Of a DNA stretch of 64,000 nucleotides, positions 44,271 to 52,969 are shown piece after piece. The translations under genes and the position numbers were made by a program. The notes beneath the pieces were generated by a model. That model saw only the letters and a program-made list of their open reading frames with translations, was not told the origin of the DNA and made no database searches. This DNA is from Xylanimonas protaetiae (GTDB lineage Bacteria > Actinomycetota > Actinomycetes > Actinomycetales > Cellulomonadaceae), in contig NZ_CP035493.1 of assembly GCF_004135385.1 (NCBI RefSeq), positions 1,240,001 to 1,304,000 of the forward strand, given 5' to 3'. Position 1 is the first letter of the stretch. Every line of letters starts with the position of its first letter.

Positions 44271-47200
44271 GTGTACCTGATCGGCGACGACGTCGTCCTC
44301 TCCGCGAGCGACCTCACCGCGGCCGCGACGTGCGAGCACGCGTTCCTGCGCACGCTCGACGTGCGGCTCGGCCGGGCCGAGGCGCTCGACGTCCCCGACG
44401 ACCCGATGCTCGCCCGCACCGCGAGCCTCGGGGAGGCGCACGAGCTGCGGCTGCTCGCGGCGTACGAGGAGCGGTTCGGGACGGCGCACGGGCCCGGCTC
44501 CGGCGTCGGCGTCGTCGCGGTCGAGCGGCCCGCGCTGCGCGACCCGGACGCCGTCGCCGCGGCGCTCGCGGCCACGCGGGCGGCGTTCGACGACGGCGCC
44601 GACGTCGTCTACCAGGCCATGCTCGCGGAGTCGCCGGCCACCCGTGCGGACGGCGTCCGGCGGCCAGGGTTCGTCGGGTTCGCCGACTTCGTCGTGCGGC
44701 AGGCCGACGGGCGCTACCGGATCCAGGACTCCAAGCTCGCGCGGCACGCGAAGGTCACGGCGCTGCTCCAGCTCGCCGCCTACGCCGGGCGGCTGCGAGC
44801 GCTCGGCGTGGAGGTCGACGACGAGGTCGACCTGATCCTCGGGGACGGCTCCGTGAGCACGCACCGGCTCGCCGACATCGAGCCCGTGTACCGGCTGCGG
44901 CGCGCGCACCTGGAGCGGCTCGTCGTCGAGCACCTCGCGGAGGAGGGCGCGGCGGCGTGGGGCGACCCCCGCTACGCCGCCTGCGGGCGGTGCGCCGTGT
45001 GCGACGCCGAGGTGGCCGCGCACCGCGACGTGCTGCTCGTCGCCGGGCTGCGGCTGACCCAGCGGGCGCGGCTCGCCGCGGCGGGGATCACGACGATCGA
45101 CGGGCTGGCGGCGTCGGACGGGCTTGTGGAGGGGATCGGGGCGGCGACGCTGACCGCGCTGCGGGAGCAGGCGGCGCTCCAGCTGGAGTCGGAGCGGGGC
45201 GACGGCGCGGTGCACGTCCCCGCCGTCCGCGTCGTCGACGCCGGCGGGCTCGCCGTCGTCCCGGAGCCGAGCGCAGGGGACGTCTTCTTCGACTTCGAGG
45301 GCGACCCGCTCTACACCGAGGGCGCCGCCACGCAGTGGGGGCTGGACTACCTGTTCGGGCTCGTCGAGGCGGACGGGACGTTCCGTGCGTGGTGGGCGCA
45401 CTCGTTCGCGGAGGAGCGCGTCGCGCTGCGCGGGTTCCTCGACTACCTGCGCGAGCGCCGCGCGCAGCACCCCGACCTGCACGTCTACCACTACGCGTCG
45501 TACGAGCGGACGCACCTGCTCTCGTTGGCCGCCCGGCACGGCGTCGGCGAGGAGGAGGTCGACCAGCTGCTGCGCGAGCACGTGCTCGTGGACCTGTACC
45601 CCGTGGTGCGGCGCGCGGTGCGCGTGGGCAGCCGGTCGTACTCCATCAAGAAGCTCGAGCCGCTCTACATGGGCGACGACCTGCGCGGCGGCGACGTGCA
45701 GACGGCCGCCGCGTCGATCGAGGAGTACGCCGCCGCTCGGGACGCCGTCCTGCGGGGCGACGCCGCGCAGGGACAGAAGATGCTCGACGCCATCGCCGAC
45801 TACAACGCCTACGACTGCCGCTCCACGCTGCGGCTGCGCGACTGGCTCCGGGGGCTCGCGCACGCCCACGGGGTCGTGCCGCTGGGCGCCCCCGACGACG
45901 CGCCCGGGCCGGCGGTCGACGACTCGCCCCTCGCGGACCGGCTCGCGGCGCTTGCGGGCGACCCGCTCGACCCGGACCGGTCCGCGGACCAGCGCGCGCT
46001 GGGCCTCGCGGCGGCCGCGATCGACTACCACCGGCGCGAGAGCAAGTCGTTCTGGTGGGGCCACTTCGCGCGGCTCGTCGAACCGCCGGCGGCCTGGCTC
46101 GACACGCGTGACGTGCTGCGCGTGGACGGCGTGCGCGTGGTGCGCGGCTGGACGGTCGAGGGCCGGCAGAAGAACCCGCGGCGGGTGCTCGAGCTGCGCG
46201 GCGAGTGGGCGCCGGGCTCGCGGCCGAGCACGTCCGCGAACCCCGGGCCGTACCTGCTGTACGAGCACCCCGGCCCGTACCCGAGCCCGACGGCGGACCC
46301 CGGCGCGCGCTCGGCGCTGCGCGTGCGCGTGCTGGAGGTGGTCGACGACGCGACCGTGCTGGTGGAGGAGGGGCTGCCCGGCGGCGCCGACCCGCACGAC
46401 GCGGTGCCGATCGCGCTGACGCCGGCGTCGCCGCCGGACACGCGGACGCTCGCCGCCGCGGTCGCCGAGTGGGCCGCGCGCCTCGTGGACGTCGGCGGGG
46501 CGTCCGATCCCGGCGGTGGTGCGCGGTGGCCGAGGGACGCTGTCGTCGACGTGCTCCGGCGCACCCCGCCGCGCACGCGCTCCGGCGCGCTCGCGGCCGT
46601 GCTCCCGGGGCCCGGTCCGGGTGGAGACGGCGACGGCGACCACATCGCCGCCGTCGTCGCGAGCGTGCTCGACCTCGACGACTCGTACCTGGCTGTGCAG
46701 GGCCCGCCCGGGACCGGCAAGACGTACCTCGCCGCCCGCGTGATCCGCACGCTCGTCGAACGGCACCGCTGGCGGGTCGGCGTCGTCGCGCAGTCGCACG
46801 CCGTCGTCGAGAACGTCCTCGACGGCGTCGTGCGCGCCGGGCTCGACCCCGGCCTGGTGGGCAAGGAACCCTCCGACGCCGAGGCGGACGTCGCGTTCAC
46901 CGCCGTGCCCCGCAAGGGGTACGCGGCGTTCGCCGACGAGCACGCGACCAGCGGCTTCGTGCTGGGCGGCACCGCGTGGGACTTCGCCGCCGCCGACCGC
47001 GTGCCCCGCCGCTCGCTCGACCTGCTCGTCGTGGACGAGGCCGGCCAGTACGCGCTGGGCACCACGATCGCGGCGTCCGTCGCGGCGCGGAACCTGTTGC
47101 TGCTCGGCGATCCGCAGCAGCTCCCGCAGGTCTCCCAGGGCACGCACCCGGAGCCGGTGGACACGTCCGCGCTCGGCTGGGTCGCGGACGGTCACGACGT

Positions 47201-47873
47201 GCTGCCCGCCGAGCTCGGCTACTTCCTCGCCGCGAGCCGGCGCATGCACCCCGCCGTCGCGCGGCCCGTCTCGGAGCTGTCGTACGAGGGCCGCCTGCAC
47301 TCGCACGCGACCGCCTCGCAGCGCTGGCTGGAGCACGTCACCCCCGGCCTGCACCTGCGGCGCGTCCGGCACGAGGGCCGGTCCACCGCGTCGCCCGAGG
47401 AGGCCGCCGAGGTGGTCGAGATCGTGCGGTCGCTGGTCGGCAAGCGATGGGACAGCGGGGCCGGCGGGCTGCCGGTGACGTCAGCCGACGGCGGGCGGTC
47501 ACTGACGCGGTCCGACGGCGGGCGCCTCCTCACCGCGGCCGACGTCGTCGTCGTCACGCCCTACAACGCGCAGGTGCAGTGCGTGCGCGAGGCGCTCGAC
47601 GCGGCCGGGTTCGACGCCGCGCGCATCGGGACCGTGGACAAGTTCCAGGGGCAGGAGGCCGCCGTCGCGATCGTGAGCCTCGCCGCCTCGGACGCTGCCG
47701 AGGTGCCGCGCGGCATGGAGTTCCTCCTCATGAAGAACCGGCTCAACGTCGCGATCTCCCGTGCCCAGTGGGCCGCGTACCTCGTGTGGAGTCCGGCGCT
47801 GCTCGACCACCTGCCGGCGACGCCGCAGGCGCTCGCGCAGCTCAGCGCGTTCGCGCGGCTCGTGGGGGCGTGA
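44271..47873 (+). CDS. TM0106-family RecB-like nuclease fused to SF1 helicase
   Basis: A 1200-residue DNA-processing protein. The N-terminal RecB-type PD-(D/E)XK nuclease has D139, D153-x-K155 and Q167-xxx-Y171. C21 with C238, C241 and C244 suggests an iron-sulfur cluster, as in AddB or Cas4. An RNase H-like domain follows (FFDFEGDP, D341/E343/D345, then YNAYDCRSTLRL). A C-terminal SF1 helicase has Walker A GPPGTGKT (811-818), VDEAG (D922) and SRAQW. The GTG start has GAGGAG upstream. It is probably a repair or end-processing enzyme. The GlxA-type regulator starts 1 nt after its stop. Confidence 0.88.
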   Translation: MYLIGDDVVLSASDLTAAATCEHAFLRTLDVRLGRAEALDVPDDPMLARTASLGEAHELRLLAAYEERFGTAHGPGSGVGVVAVERPALRDPDAVAAALAATRAAFDDGADVVYQAMLAESPATRADGVRRPGFVGFADFVVRQADGRYRIQDSKLARHAKVTALLQLAAYAGRLRALGVEVDDEVDLILGDGSVSTHRLADIEPVYRLRRAHLERLVVEHLAEEGAAAWGDPRYAACGRCAVCDAEVAAHRDVLLVAGLRLTQRARLAAAGITTIDGLAASDGLVEGIGAATLTALREQAALQLESERGDGAVHVPAVRVVDAGGLAVVPEPSAGDVFFDFEGDPLYTEGAATQWGLDYLFGLVEADGTFRAWWAHSFAEERVALRGFLDYLRERRAQHPDLHVYHYASYERTHLLSLAARHGVGEEEVDQLLREHVLVDLYPVVRRAVRVGSRSYSIKKLEPLYMGDDLRGGDVQTAAASIEEYAAARDAVLRGDAAQGQKMLDAIADYNAYDCRSTLRLRDWLRGLAHAHGVVPLGAPDDAPGPAVDDSPLADRLAALAGDPLDPDRSADQRALGLAAAAIDYHRRESKSFWWGHFARLVEPPAAWLDTRDVLRVDGVRVVRGWTVEGRQKNPRRVLELRGEWAPGSRPSTSANPGPYLLYEHPGPYPSPTADPGARSALRVRVLEVVDDATVLVEEGLPGGADPHDAVPIALTPASPPDTRTLAAAVAEWAARLVDVGGASDPGGGARWPRDAVVDVLRRTPPRTRSGALAAVLPGPGPGGDGDGDHIAAVVASVLDLDDSYLAVQGPPGTGKTYLAARVIRTLVERHRWRVGVVAQSHAVVENVLDGVVRAGLDPGLVGKEPSDAEADVAFTAVPRKGYAAFADEHATSGFVLGGTAWDFAAADRVPRRSLDLLVVDEAGQYALGTTIAASVAARNLLLLGDPQQLPQVSQGTHPEPVDTSALGWVADGHDVLPAELGYFLAASRRMHPAVARPVSELSYEGRLHSHATASQRWLEHVTPGLHLRRVRHEGRSTASPEEAAEVVEIVRSLVGKRWDSGAGGLPVTSADGGRSLTRSDGGRLLTAADVVVVTPYNAQVQCVREALDAAGFDAARIGTVDKFQGQEAAVAIVSLAASDAAEVPRGMEFLLMKNRLNVAISRAQWAAYLVWSPALLDHLPATPQALAQLSAFARLVGA

Positions 47874-47874
47874 C

Positions 47875-48840
47875 GTGGCGGAGCCCGACGCCGGCCGCCT
47901 GCGGCGCGTCGCCGTCCTCGTGCTCGACGGCGCCAAGCCGCTCGACGTCGGCATCCCCGCCCAGGTGTTCACGACCCGGCCGAGCATGCCCTTCGAGGTG
48001 CGCGTCTGCGGGCCGGCGCCCGGCCTCGTCACGGGTGGCGACGGGCTCTCGTACCACGTCGCGCACGGGCTCGACGCGCTCGCCTGGGCCGACATCGTCT
48101 TCATCCCCGGGTACCGCAGACCGGACCAGGAGGACCCGCCTGCCGCCGTCGTCGCCGCGCTCGTCGCCGCCCACGCCCGGGGTGCGCGGCTCGCCGCCAT
48201 CTCCACGGGTGCCTTCGCGCTCGCCGCGACCGGGCTGCTCGACGGTCGCCGCGCGACCACGCACTGGCACTACACGCGGGCGCTCGCCACCCGCTATCCA
48301 CAGATCCGGGTGGACGAGAACGTGCTGTTCGTCGACGAGGGCAGCGTGCTCACCTCGGCCGGGGCGGCGTCGGGCATCGACCTGTGCCTGCACGTGCTGC
48401 GCGGCGAGCTGGGCGTCGCCGCCGCCAACCACGCGGCCCGGCGGCTCGTCGCGGCGCCCTACCGCAGCGGCGGCCAGGCGCAGTACGTGCCGCGCAGCGT
48501 GCCCGAGCCGCTCGGCGAGCGGTTCGCCGCGACGCGCGAGTGGGTGCTGCACCACCTCGCCGACCCGCTCACGCTCGACGACCTCGCCCGGCACGCGGCC
48601 GTGTCGCCGCGCACGTTCTCCCGGCAGTTCGTCGCGGACACCGGGTACACGCCGCTCCAGTGGGTCATGCGGGCGCGCGTCGACGCGGCACGTGAGCTCC
48701 TCGAGCTCTCGCAGCGCAGCGTCGAGCAGGTCGCCTCCGACGTCGGGCTGGGGACGGGCGCGAACCTCCGGCTGCACTTCCAGCGCATCCTCGGGACGTC
48801 GCCCAGCGAGTACCGGAGGACGTTCGCGCGCGGCGAGTAG
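47875..48840 (+). CDS. GlxA-type regulator (DJ-1/PfpI domain plus AraC HTH)
   Basis: A 321-residue protein. Residues 10-190 form a DJ-1/PfpI-like domain (VAVLVLDGAKPLDVGIPAQVF) and residues 215-318 an AraC helix-turn-helix pair (LARHAAVSPRTFSRQFVADTG). The nucleophile elbow reads AISTGAFALAATGLL, with Ser where most relatives have Cys, so enzymatic activity is unlikely. The GTG at 47875 begins 1 nt after the nuclease stop, so the two are probably co-transcribed. Confidence 0.87.
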   Translation: MAEPDAGRLRRVAVLVLDGAKPLDVGIPAQVFTTRPSMPFEVRVCGPAPGLVTGGDGLSYHVAHGLDALAWADIVFIPGYRRPDQEDPPAAVVAALVAAHARGARLAAISTGAFALAATGLLDGRRATTHWHYTRALATRYPQIRVDENVLFVDEGSVLTSAGAASGIDLCLHVLRGELGVAAANHAARRLVAAPYRSGGQAQYVPRSVPEPLGERFAATREWVLHHLADPLTLDDLARHAAVSPRTFSRQFVADTGYTPLQWVMRARVDAARELLELSQRSVEQVASDVGLGTGANLRLHFQRILGTSPSEYRRTFARGE

Positions 48841-49088
48841 CGGCTGAGCGGGAGCCACCGCGGCGGGAGCGCAGGCCCGGTCCGGAGACGGTCGCCCCTG
48901 CGAGCGATGCCGGAGCGACCACGCCTGCTCGGCGGCGAAGCGTTGGCGAGATCCTTGCGAACCCTGGCGCTCCGGCCACTGTTTGCTGCGCTCCCGCCGG
49001 GCGAACCTGGTGGTGGCCGCGGAGCCCACGATCTCCCGGCCGCCACCGGCGGGCCGCCAGACCGGCCCGCCACGACCGGAAGGACAGC

Positions 49089-50084
49089 ATGACTCGCATC
49101 GCCATCAACGGGTTCGGCCGCATCGGCCGCAACGTGCTGCGCGCGCTCCTGGAGCGCGACACGGACCTCGACGTCGTCGCCGTCAACGACCTCACCGACC
49201 CGGCCGCGCTCGCCCGGCTGCTCGCGTACGACACGACCGCCGGGCGCCTCGGGCGGCCGGTCACGGTCGACGGCGACACCCTCGTCGTCGACGGCCGCCG
49301 CATCCGCGTGCTCGCCGAGCGCGAGCCCGCCGACCTGCCGTGGAAGGAGCTCGGCGTCGAGATCGTCGTCGAGGCGACCGGCCGCTTCACCGCGGCCAAG
49401 GCGGCCCGTGCCCACCTCGACGCCGGGGCGCGCAAGGTGCTCGTCAGCGCCCCGTCCGACGGCGCCGACGTGACCCTCGCGCTCGGCGTCAACACCGAGG
49501 CGTACGACGCCGCGGTGCACACCGTCGTCTCGAACGCGTCGTGCACCACGAACGCGCTCGCACCGCTCGCGTCCGTGCTCGACACGCTCGCGGGCATCGA
49601 GCACGGCTTCATGACCACCGTCCACGCGTACACGCAGGAGCAGAACCTGCAGGACGGCCCGCACCGCGACCCGCGGCGCGCCCGCGCCGCGGCCGAGAAC
49701 ATCGTGCCGACGACGACGGGGGCGGCCAAGGCCATCGGCCTCGTGCTGCCGCAGCTCGACGGGAAGCTCTCGGGCGACTCGATCCGGGTGCCGATCCCGG
49801 TCGGCTCGATCGTCGAGCTCAACGCCACCGTGGCCCGGGACGTCACGCGCGACGACGTCATCGCCGCCTACCGTTCCGCGGCCGCGGGGAGCCTCGCGGG
49901 GATCCTCGAGTTCTCGGAGGACCCGCTCGTCTCGTCCGACATCGTCGGCAACCCGGCGTCGTCGATCTTCGACTCGATGCTGACCCGCGTCGACGGGAAG
50001 CACGTCAAGGTCGTCGCCTGGTACGACAACGAGTGGGGCTTCTCGAACCGCGTGGTCGACACGCTGGAGCTGCTCGCGGCGTGA
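49089..50084 (+). CDS. gap: Glyceraldehyde-3-phosphate dehydrogenase
   Basis: A 331-residue GAPDH of full length. The Rossmann start is INGFGRIGRN, the catalytic C152 is in SNASCTTNALAP, and WYDNEWGFSNRV ends the protein. It oxidises glyceraldehyde 3-phosphate in glycolysis. No pgk or tpi follows, so this may be a second or stand-alone copy. A perfect hairpin ends the transcription unit. The 248 bp upstream contain no gene that I can support. Confidence 0.95.
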   Translation: MTRIAINGFGRIGRNVLRALLERDTDLDVVAVNDLTDPAALARLLAYDTTAGRLGRPVTVDGDTLVVDGRRIRVLAEREPADLPWKELGVEIVVEATGRFTAAKAARAHLDAGARKVLVSAPSDGADVTLALGVNTEAYDAAVHTVVSNASCTTNALAPLASVLDTLAGIEHGFMTTVHAYTQEQNLQDGPHRDPRRARAAAENIVPTTTGAAKAIGLVLPQLDGKLSGDSIRVPIPVGSIVELNATVARDVTRDDVIAAYRSAAAGSLAGILEFSEDPLVSSDIVGNPASSIFDSMLTRVDGKHVKVVAWYDNEWGFSNRVVDTLELLAA

Positions 50085-50101
50085 CGCCCTGGACGGAGGA
50101 G

Positions 50102-50138
50102 GGAGCCCTGGCCCGCACGGACGGCGGGCCAGGGCTCC
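50102..50138 (+). terminator. Terminator of gap
   Basis: A perfect 15-bp stem (50102-50116 with 50124-50138) and a 7-nt loop lie 18 nt after the gap stop. It also faces the end of the convergent vapC. Confidence 0.8.
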
Positions 50139-50160
50139 GTGCCGTCAGCCGATGTGGCTC

Positions 50161-50589
50161 TCAGCCGAGAACACGCACGTGCCTGCGCGCCTGGGAGCCC
50201 AGCGACGTCACGAGCCTGCCGTCGAACGTGACGAGGAGGTGCCCGCCGCGATGGCGAGGGTTCAGCAGGTGCGTGTCGGTCACCTGCTTCGTCCCGGTCA
50301 CATGGCTTGTCAGAGCGCGATGGTCCGCCAGGGAGGTGCTGTCGGGCACGAACGACGCGTGGCGCAGCGCCTTGATGCTGCGCAGCGTCGCCATCGCCTC
50401 CGTGACGCTGACCTGACGGCCGACGACCGACGGGTTCATCACCAGGCGGACCAGCCCGATCTCGGTCACCGGCGTCGTGGCGAAGGCTGGCGTGTCGCGG
50501 AGCCAGCGCAGCACGGCCGGATGATCCTCGTGCGCCTCGAGCGCCACCGCCACGAGCACGTCGACGTCCGGCAGCTCAGTCCTCGGCAA
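50161..50589 (-). CDS. VapC-type PIN-domain toxin
   Basis: A 142-residue PIN-domain ribonuclease. Acidic residues appear in PDVDVLVAVALE, TEIGLVRL, VTDTHLL and VTFDGRL, the expected four positions. The TTG at 50589 is the likely start, 14 nt inside the end of the upstream antitoxin gene. VapC toxins cleave tRNA or rRNA when free of antitoxin. Confidence 0.85.
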   Translation of the reverse strand: MPRTELPDVDVLVAVALEAHEDHPAVLRWLRDTPAFATTPVTEIGLVRLVMNPSVVGRQVSVTEAMATLRSIKALRHASFVPDSTSLADHRALTSHVTGTKQVTDTHLLNPRHRGGHLLVTFDGRLVTSLGSQARRHVRVLG

Positions 50590-50824
50590 GGGCGTCCTCG
50601 ACCATCTGCCTCGTCACGTGGTGGCCGCGGGCGGTGATCGTCACGAGCCTACCCAGGGGGTCGTAGTCAAGGTCGGCACGCTCGATCTCGGCGGCTCGCT
50701 CCGCTGCCAGCTCGACGAGGATCTCGCCAGGGCTGCGGTCCGGGAAACGGGTCGCGCCGATGCTCACGATCCGCTCGACACGCGGACCGCGCGTGATCTG
50801 GGTGCGCGGATGGACGGTGGGCAT
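50576..50824 (-). CDS. VapB-type antitoxin
   Basis: An 82-residue protein directly upstream of and overlapping vapC. It has a C-terminal acidic segment (QMVEDALAED) fit for toxin binding and a central GEILVELAAERAAEIERAD helix. Family assignment rests mainly on position, because the N-terminal fold is not clear to me. Confidence 0.72.
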   Translation of the reverse strand: MPTVHPRTQITRGPRVERIVSIGATRFPDRSPGEILVELAAERAAEIERADLDYDPLGRLVTITARGHHVTRQMVEDALAED

Positions 50825-50868
50825 GCCACACGTGGACCACCGATCCGACGACCAGGTGGTACACCGTG

Positions 50869-50904
50869 TGCTCGTCGTGCTCGTCGTGCTCGTCGTGTTC
50901 GTCG
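50869..50904 (+). repeat. 9-bp tandem repeat upstream of vapB
   Basis: Four copies of TGCTCGTCG, the last with one change, lie about 45-80 bp before the vapB start and 13 bp past the end of the YchJ-like gene. No ORF with support covers it. Confidence 0.8.
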
Positions 50905-50916
50905 GGCCGCGAGCCG

Positions 50917-51303
50917 TCAGGCCCCGACGTCGCCGTCGACGTAGAGCCAGCGGCCGTCCTCGCGCACGAAGCGGCTGCGCTCATGGAGGCGGCCGCGCTC
51001 GCGCGTGCTGCGGCTGCGCCACGAGGCGACGAACTCGACCTCGCCCGCGTCGTCGAACGGGCCGCCCGCCCGCGTGCCCAGGATGTCGAGACGGCGCCAG
51101 TCGACGTCGTCGTCGAGGTCGAGGTCCGCGGGGCGGGTGGTGGGATGCCAAGAGGTGCGCAGCCAGGCGACGTCGCCCGTCGCGAAGGCCGTGAAGCGGG
51201 AGCGCATGAGCGCCTCGGCGGTCGGCGCGGGCCGGTCGCCGGCGATCACGGGCCCACAGCACTCGGCGAGCGGGAGGCCGGAGAGGCAGGGGCAGCGGGT
51301 CAT
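50917..51303 (-). CDS. YchJ-like (UPF0225) SEC-C motif protein
   Basis: A 128-residue protein. The N-terminal CPCLSGLPLAECCGP is a zinc-binding SEC-C-like motif, followed by an NTF2-like domain (TAEALMRSRFTAFATGDVAWL). The family is uncharacterised. The ATG at 51303 is immediately before the Cys motif. Confidence 0.85.
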   Translation of the reverse strand: MTRCPCLSGLPLAECCGPVIAGDRPAPTAEALMRSRFTAFATGDVAWLRTSWHPTTRPADLDLDDDVDWRRLDILGTRAGGPFDDAGEVEFVASWRSRSTRERGRLHERSRFVREDGRWLYVDGDVGA

Positions 51304-51473
51304 GCGCCTATCGTGCCGCGCCCGGGCGGCCGGCCCGAGTCGCTGCCCGGGCAGCCCGCTCGCCCGGCCGCCCGCCGTTTCGACTCGGCCGCCCGCCGGG
51401 CCGCCGGGCCGCCCGGCCGCCCGCCCGCCCGGCCGCCGACCCGGCTGCCGGTCCGGCGGCCCGGCGGGCTGGC

Positions 51474-51545
51474 GATCGGAACGTGGGTTCGGGATCGGAA
51501 CGTGCAATCAGAGGCACGCTCCGATCCCGAACCCACGTTCCGATC
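51474..51545. repeat. 72-nt hairpin element with internal direct repeats
   Basis: Two 32-bp arms (51474-51505 and 51514-51545) pair with one mismatch around the 8-nt loop AATCAGAG. Each arm contains GATCGGAACGTG or its near copy twice, spaced 19 bp apart. It lies downstream of the MFS gene and may serve as its terminator or be a REP-like element. It is less GC-rich than the flanks. Confidence 0.9.
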
Positions 51546-51562
51546 TGGCATCGCTGCCGCTC

Positions 51563-51610
51563 GCACCGGCACCGGCACCGGCACCGGCACCGGCACCGGC
51601 ACCGGCACCG
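51563..51610 (+). repeat. (GCACCG)8 hexanucleotide repeat
   Basis: Eight perfect copies of GCACCG lie between the hairpin element and the end of the MFS gene, outside any supported coding region. Confidence 0.95.
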
Positions 51611-51625
51611 GCTGCGGCCGCCCGC

Positions 51626-52876
51626 CTACGCTTCCGCTTCCGCCGCTTCCGCCGCCGCCGTCGGCGCCAGCGCCTCCTCCACCGCCTGCCGGGCCGCCGG
51701 GAACGGCGGGTTGGTGCGGTGCTCCCAGATGTTGACCGCCAGCGCGAGCGCCGTCAGCACCGCGCCCGCGAGCGGCACCCAGCGCACGCCGACGGCCGCG
51801 GTGAGCGCGGCGCCGAGCCCGGAGCCGGCCGCGATGCCGAGGTTGAAGATCGCCGACGACACCGCGACGCCCATGTCGGTGGACCCGGGGGACACGAGCA
51901 TGACGCGGTGCGAGAGGGCGGGCGGGATGGTCGCGAACGCCCCGCCGAACAGGGCGATGCCCACGATCGCGACCAGGTGGTTCGGGGCGAGCGCGAAGAG
52001 CAGCACCTGCGCCACGGTGACGACGACGATGGCCGTGGTGAGGCTGCCCCACGAGTGCCGGTCGAGGAACCGCCCGACCACGATCGCGCCCACGACGCCC
52101 GCGGCCCCCTGGATGGACAGCAACCACGGCATGTCCGCGCGGGCGTACCCGGAGACGTCCTGGAGCAGCTGGGTCACGAACGTGATGAGCCCGAACGCGC
52201 CCGTGACCACGAGGGCCGTCGTCACGAGCTGAGTGACGAGCCGGCGCCGGCTCGGGAAGGGCGCGCGCGACGCCCCGCCCTCCGACGGCCTCACGGTGGG
52301 GAACAGCACGAGGACGACGACGAAGATCACCATCGACAGCGCCGAGACCACCCAGAACGTGGTGCGCCAGCTCGTGTGCTCGGCCAGCCAGGTGCCGGCG
52401 GGCAGGCCCAGCACGGGCGCGATCGAGTTGCCGAGCGCGAGGCGGGCCATGACGCGCCCGCGCACGCGCGGCGGGAACAGCCCGGCCGTGCCGGGGATCA
52501 CGGCCACCCAGAACAGCGCCTGGGCCAGCGCGGTGACCAGGCGGGCGGCCATGATCGACCCGTACCCGTCGGCGAGCCCGGCCCACAGCGTGCCGACCGC
52601 GGCGAGCAGCACCGTGGCCGACAGCACCCAGCGGCGCGGCACGCGCTTGGTCGCCATGGCGAGCGGCACGGTCGCCACCAGCACCACGAGCGCGTAGCCC
52701 GTGACCAGGAGTCCGATGCGCGACGTCGTCGTGTCCAGGTCGGGGGCCATGAGGGTGAGCAGGCCGCTCGGCAGGCCCTCGACGAGCACGAACAGGAACG
52801 TCGAGACGGCCATCGCGACGAGGATGACGTTCGCGCGGCGCGGGTCGACGATGCCGGGGGTGGCGGGGGAGGTCAC
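51626..52876 (-). CDS. MFS transporter (drug/sugar efflux type)
   Basis: A 416-residue major-facilitator protein with 12 predicted transmembrane helices. GLLVTGYALVVLVATVPLAM and LALGNSIAPVLGLPAGTWLAE are typical of the AraJ/DHA1-like efflux group. The C-terminal tail is Ala/Glu-rich. The GTG at 52876 is set by TACCCT 7 nt upstream; the open frame continues upstream without homology. The substrate is unknown. Confidence 0.88.
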   Translation of the reverse strand: MTSPATPGIVDPRRANVILVAMAVSTFLFVLVEGLPSGLLTLMAPDLDTTTSRIGLLVTGYALVVLVATVPLAMATKRVPRRWVLSATVLLAAVGTLWAGLADGYGSIMAARLVTALAQALFWVAVIPGTAGLFPPRVRGRVMARLALGNSIAPVLGLPAGTWLAEHTSWRTTFWVVSALSMVIFVVVLVLFPTVRPSEGGASRAPFPSRRRLVTQLVTTALVVTGAFGLITFVTQLLQDVSGYARADMPWLLSIQGAAGVVGAIVVGRFLDRHSWGSLTTAIVVVTVAQVLLFALAPNHLVAIVGIALFGGAFATIPPALSHRVMLVSPGSTDMGVAVSSAIFNLGIAAGSGLGAALTAAVGVRWVPLAGAVLTALALAVNIWEHRTNPPFPAARQAVEEALAPTAAAEAAEAEA

Positions 52877-52883
52877 CGTCCCG

Positions 52884-52889
52884 AGGGTA
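52884..52889 (-). promoter_or_regulatory. -10 box of the MFS gene
   Basis: TACCCT on the minus strand ends 7 nt before the GTG at 52876; no ribosome site is seen, so a leaderless mRNA is inferred. Confidence 0.5.
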
Positions 52890-52969
52890 TCGGCGCAGGC
52901 GATGAGTCGGGCGCGCGGACGTCGTCTACCGCGCAGCATCGACCGGTGCCCGACGCGAAGGAGCCTCCC

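Larger units (their letters stand above)
51304..51625. other. 322-bp intergenic region rich in repeats
   Basis: Between the MFS gene end and the YchJ-like gene start. From 51310 to 51470 it is a very GC-rich mosaic of CCGCCCG-like units. It then holds a 72-nt near-perfect hairpin and eight GCACCG repeats. No gene is supported. Confidence 0.6.

Noticed and set aside
43416..47372. A reading frame of more than 1300 codons antisense to the nuclease-helicase
   Set aside because: It is low-complexity Arg/Val/Gly-rich sequence with no domain, as expected opposite a GC-rich coding strand. The plus-strand gene has clear catalytic motifs.
44271..50824. A defence island made of the RecB-like nuclease and VapBC
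   Set aside because: GAPDH and other housekeeping genes lie between them. There are no restriction, Cas or phage-linked genes, and base composition matches the rest of the window.
51563..51610. Hexanucleotide run as a possible CRISPR array
   Set aside because: The units are 6 bp with no spacers and no cas genes are near.
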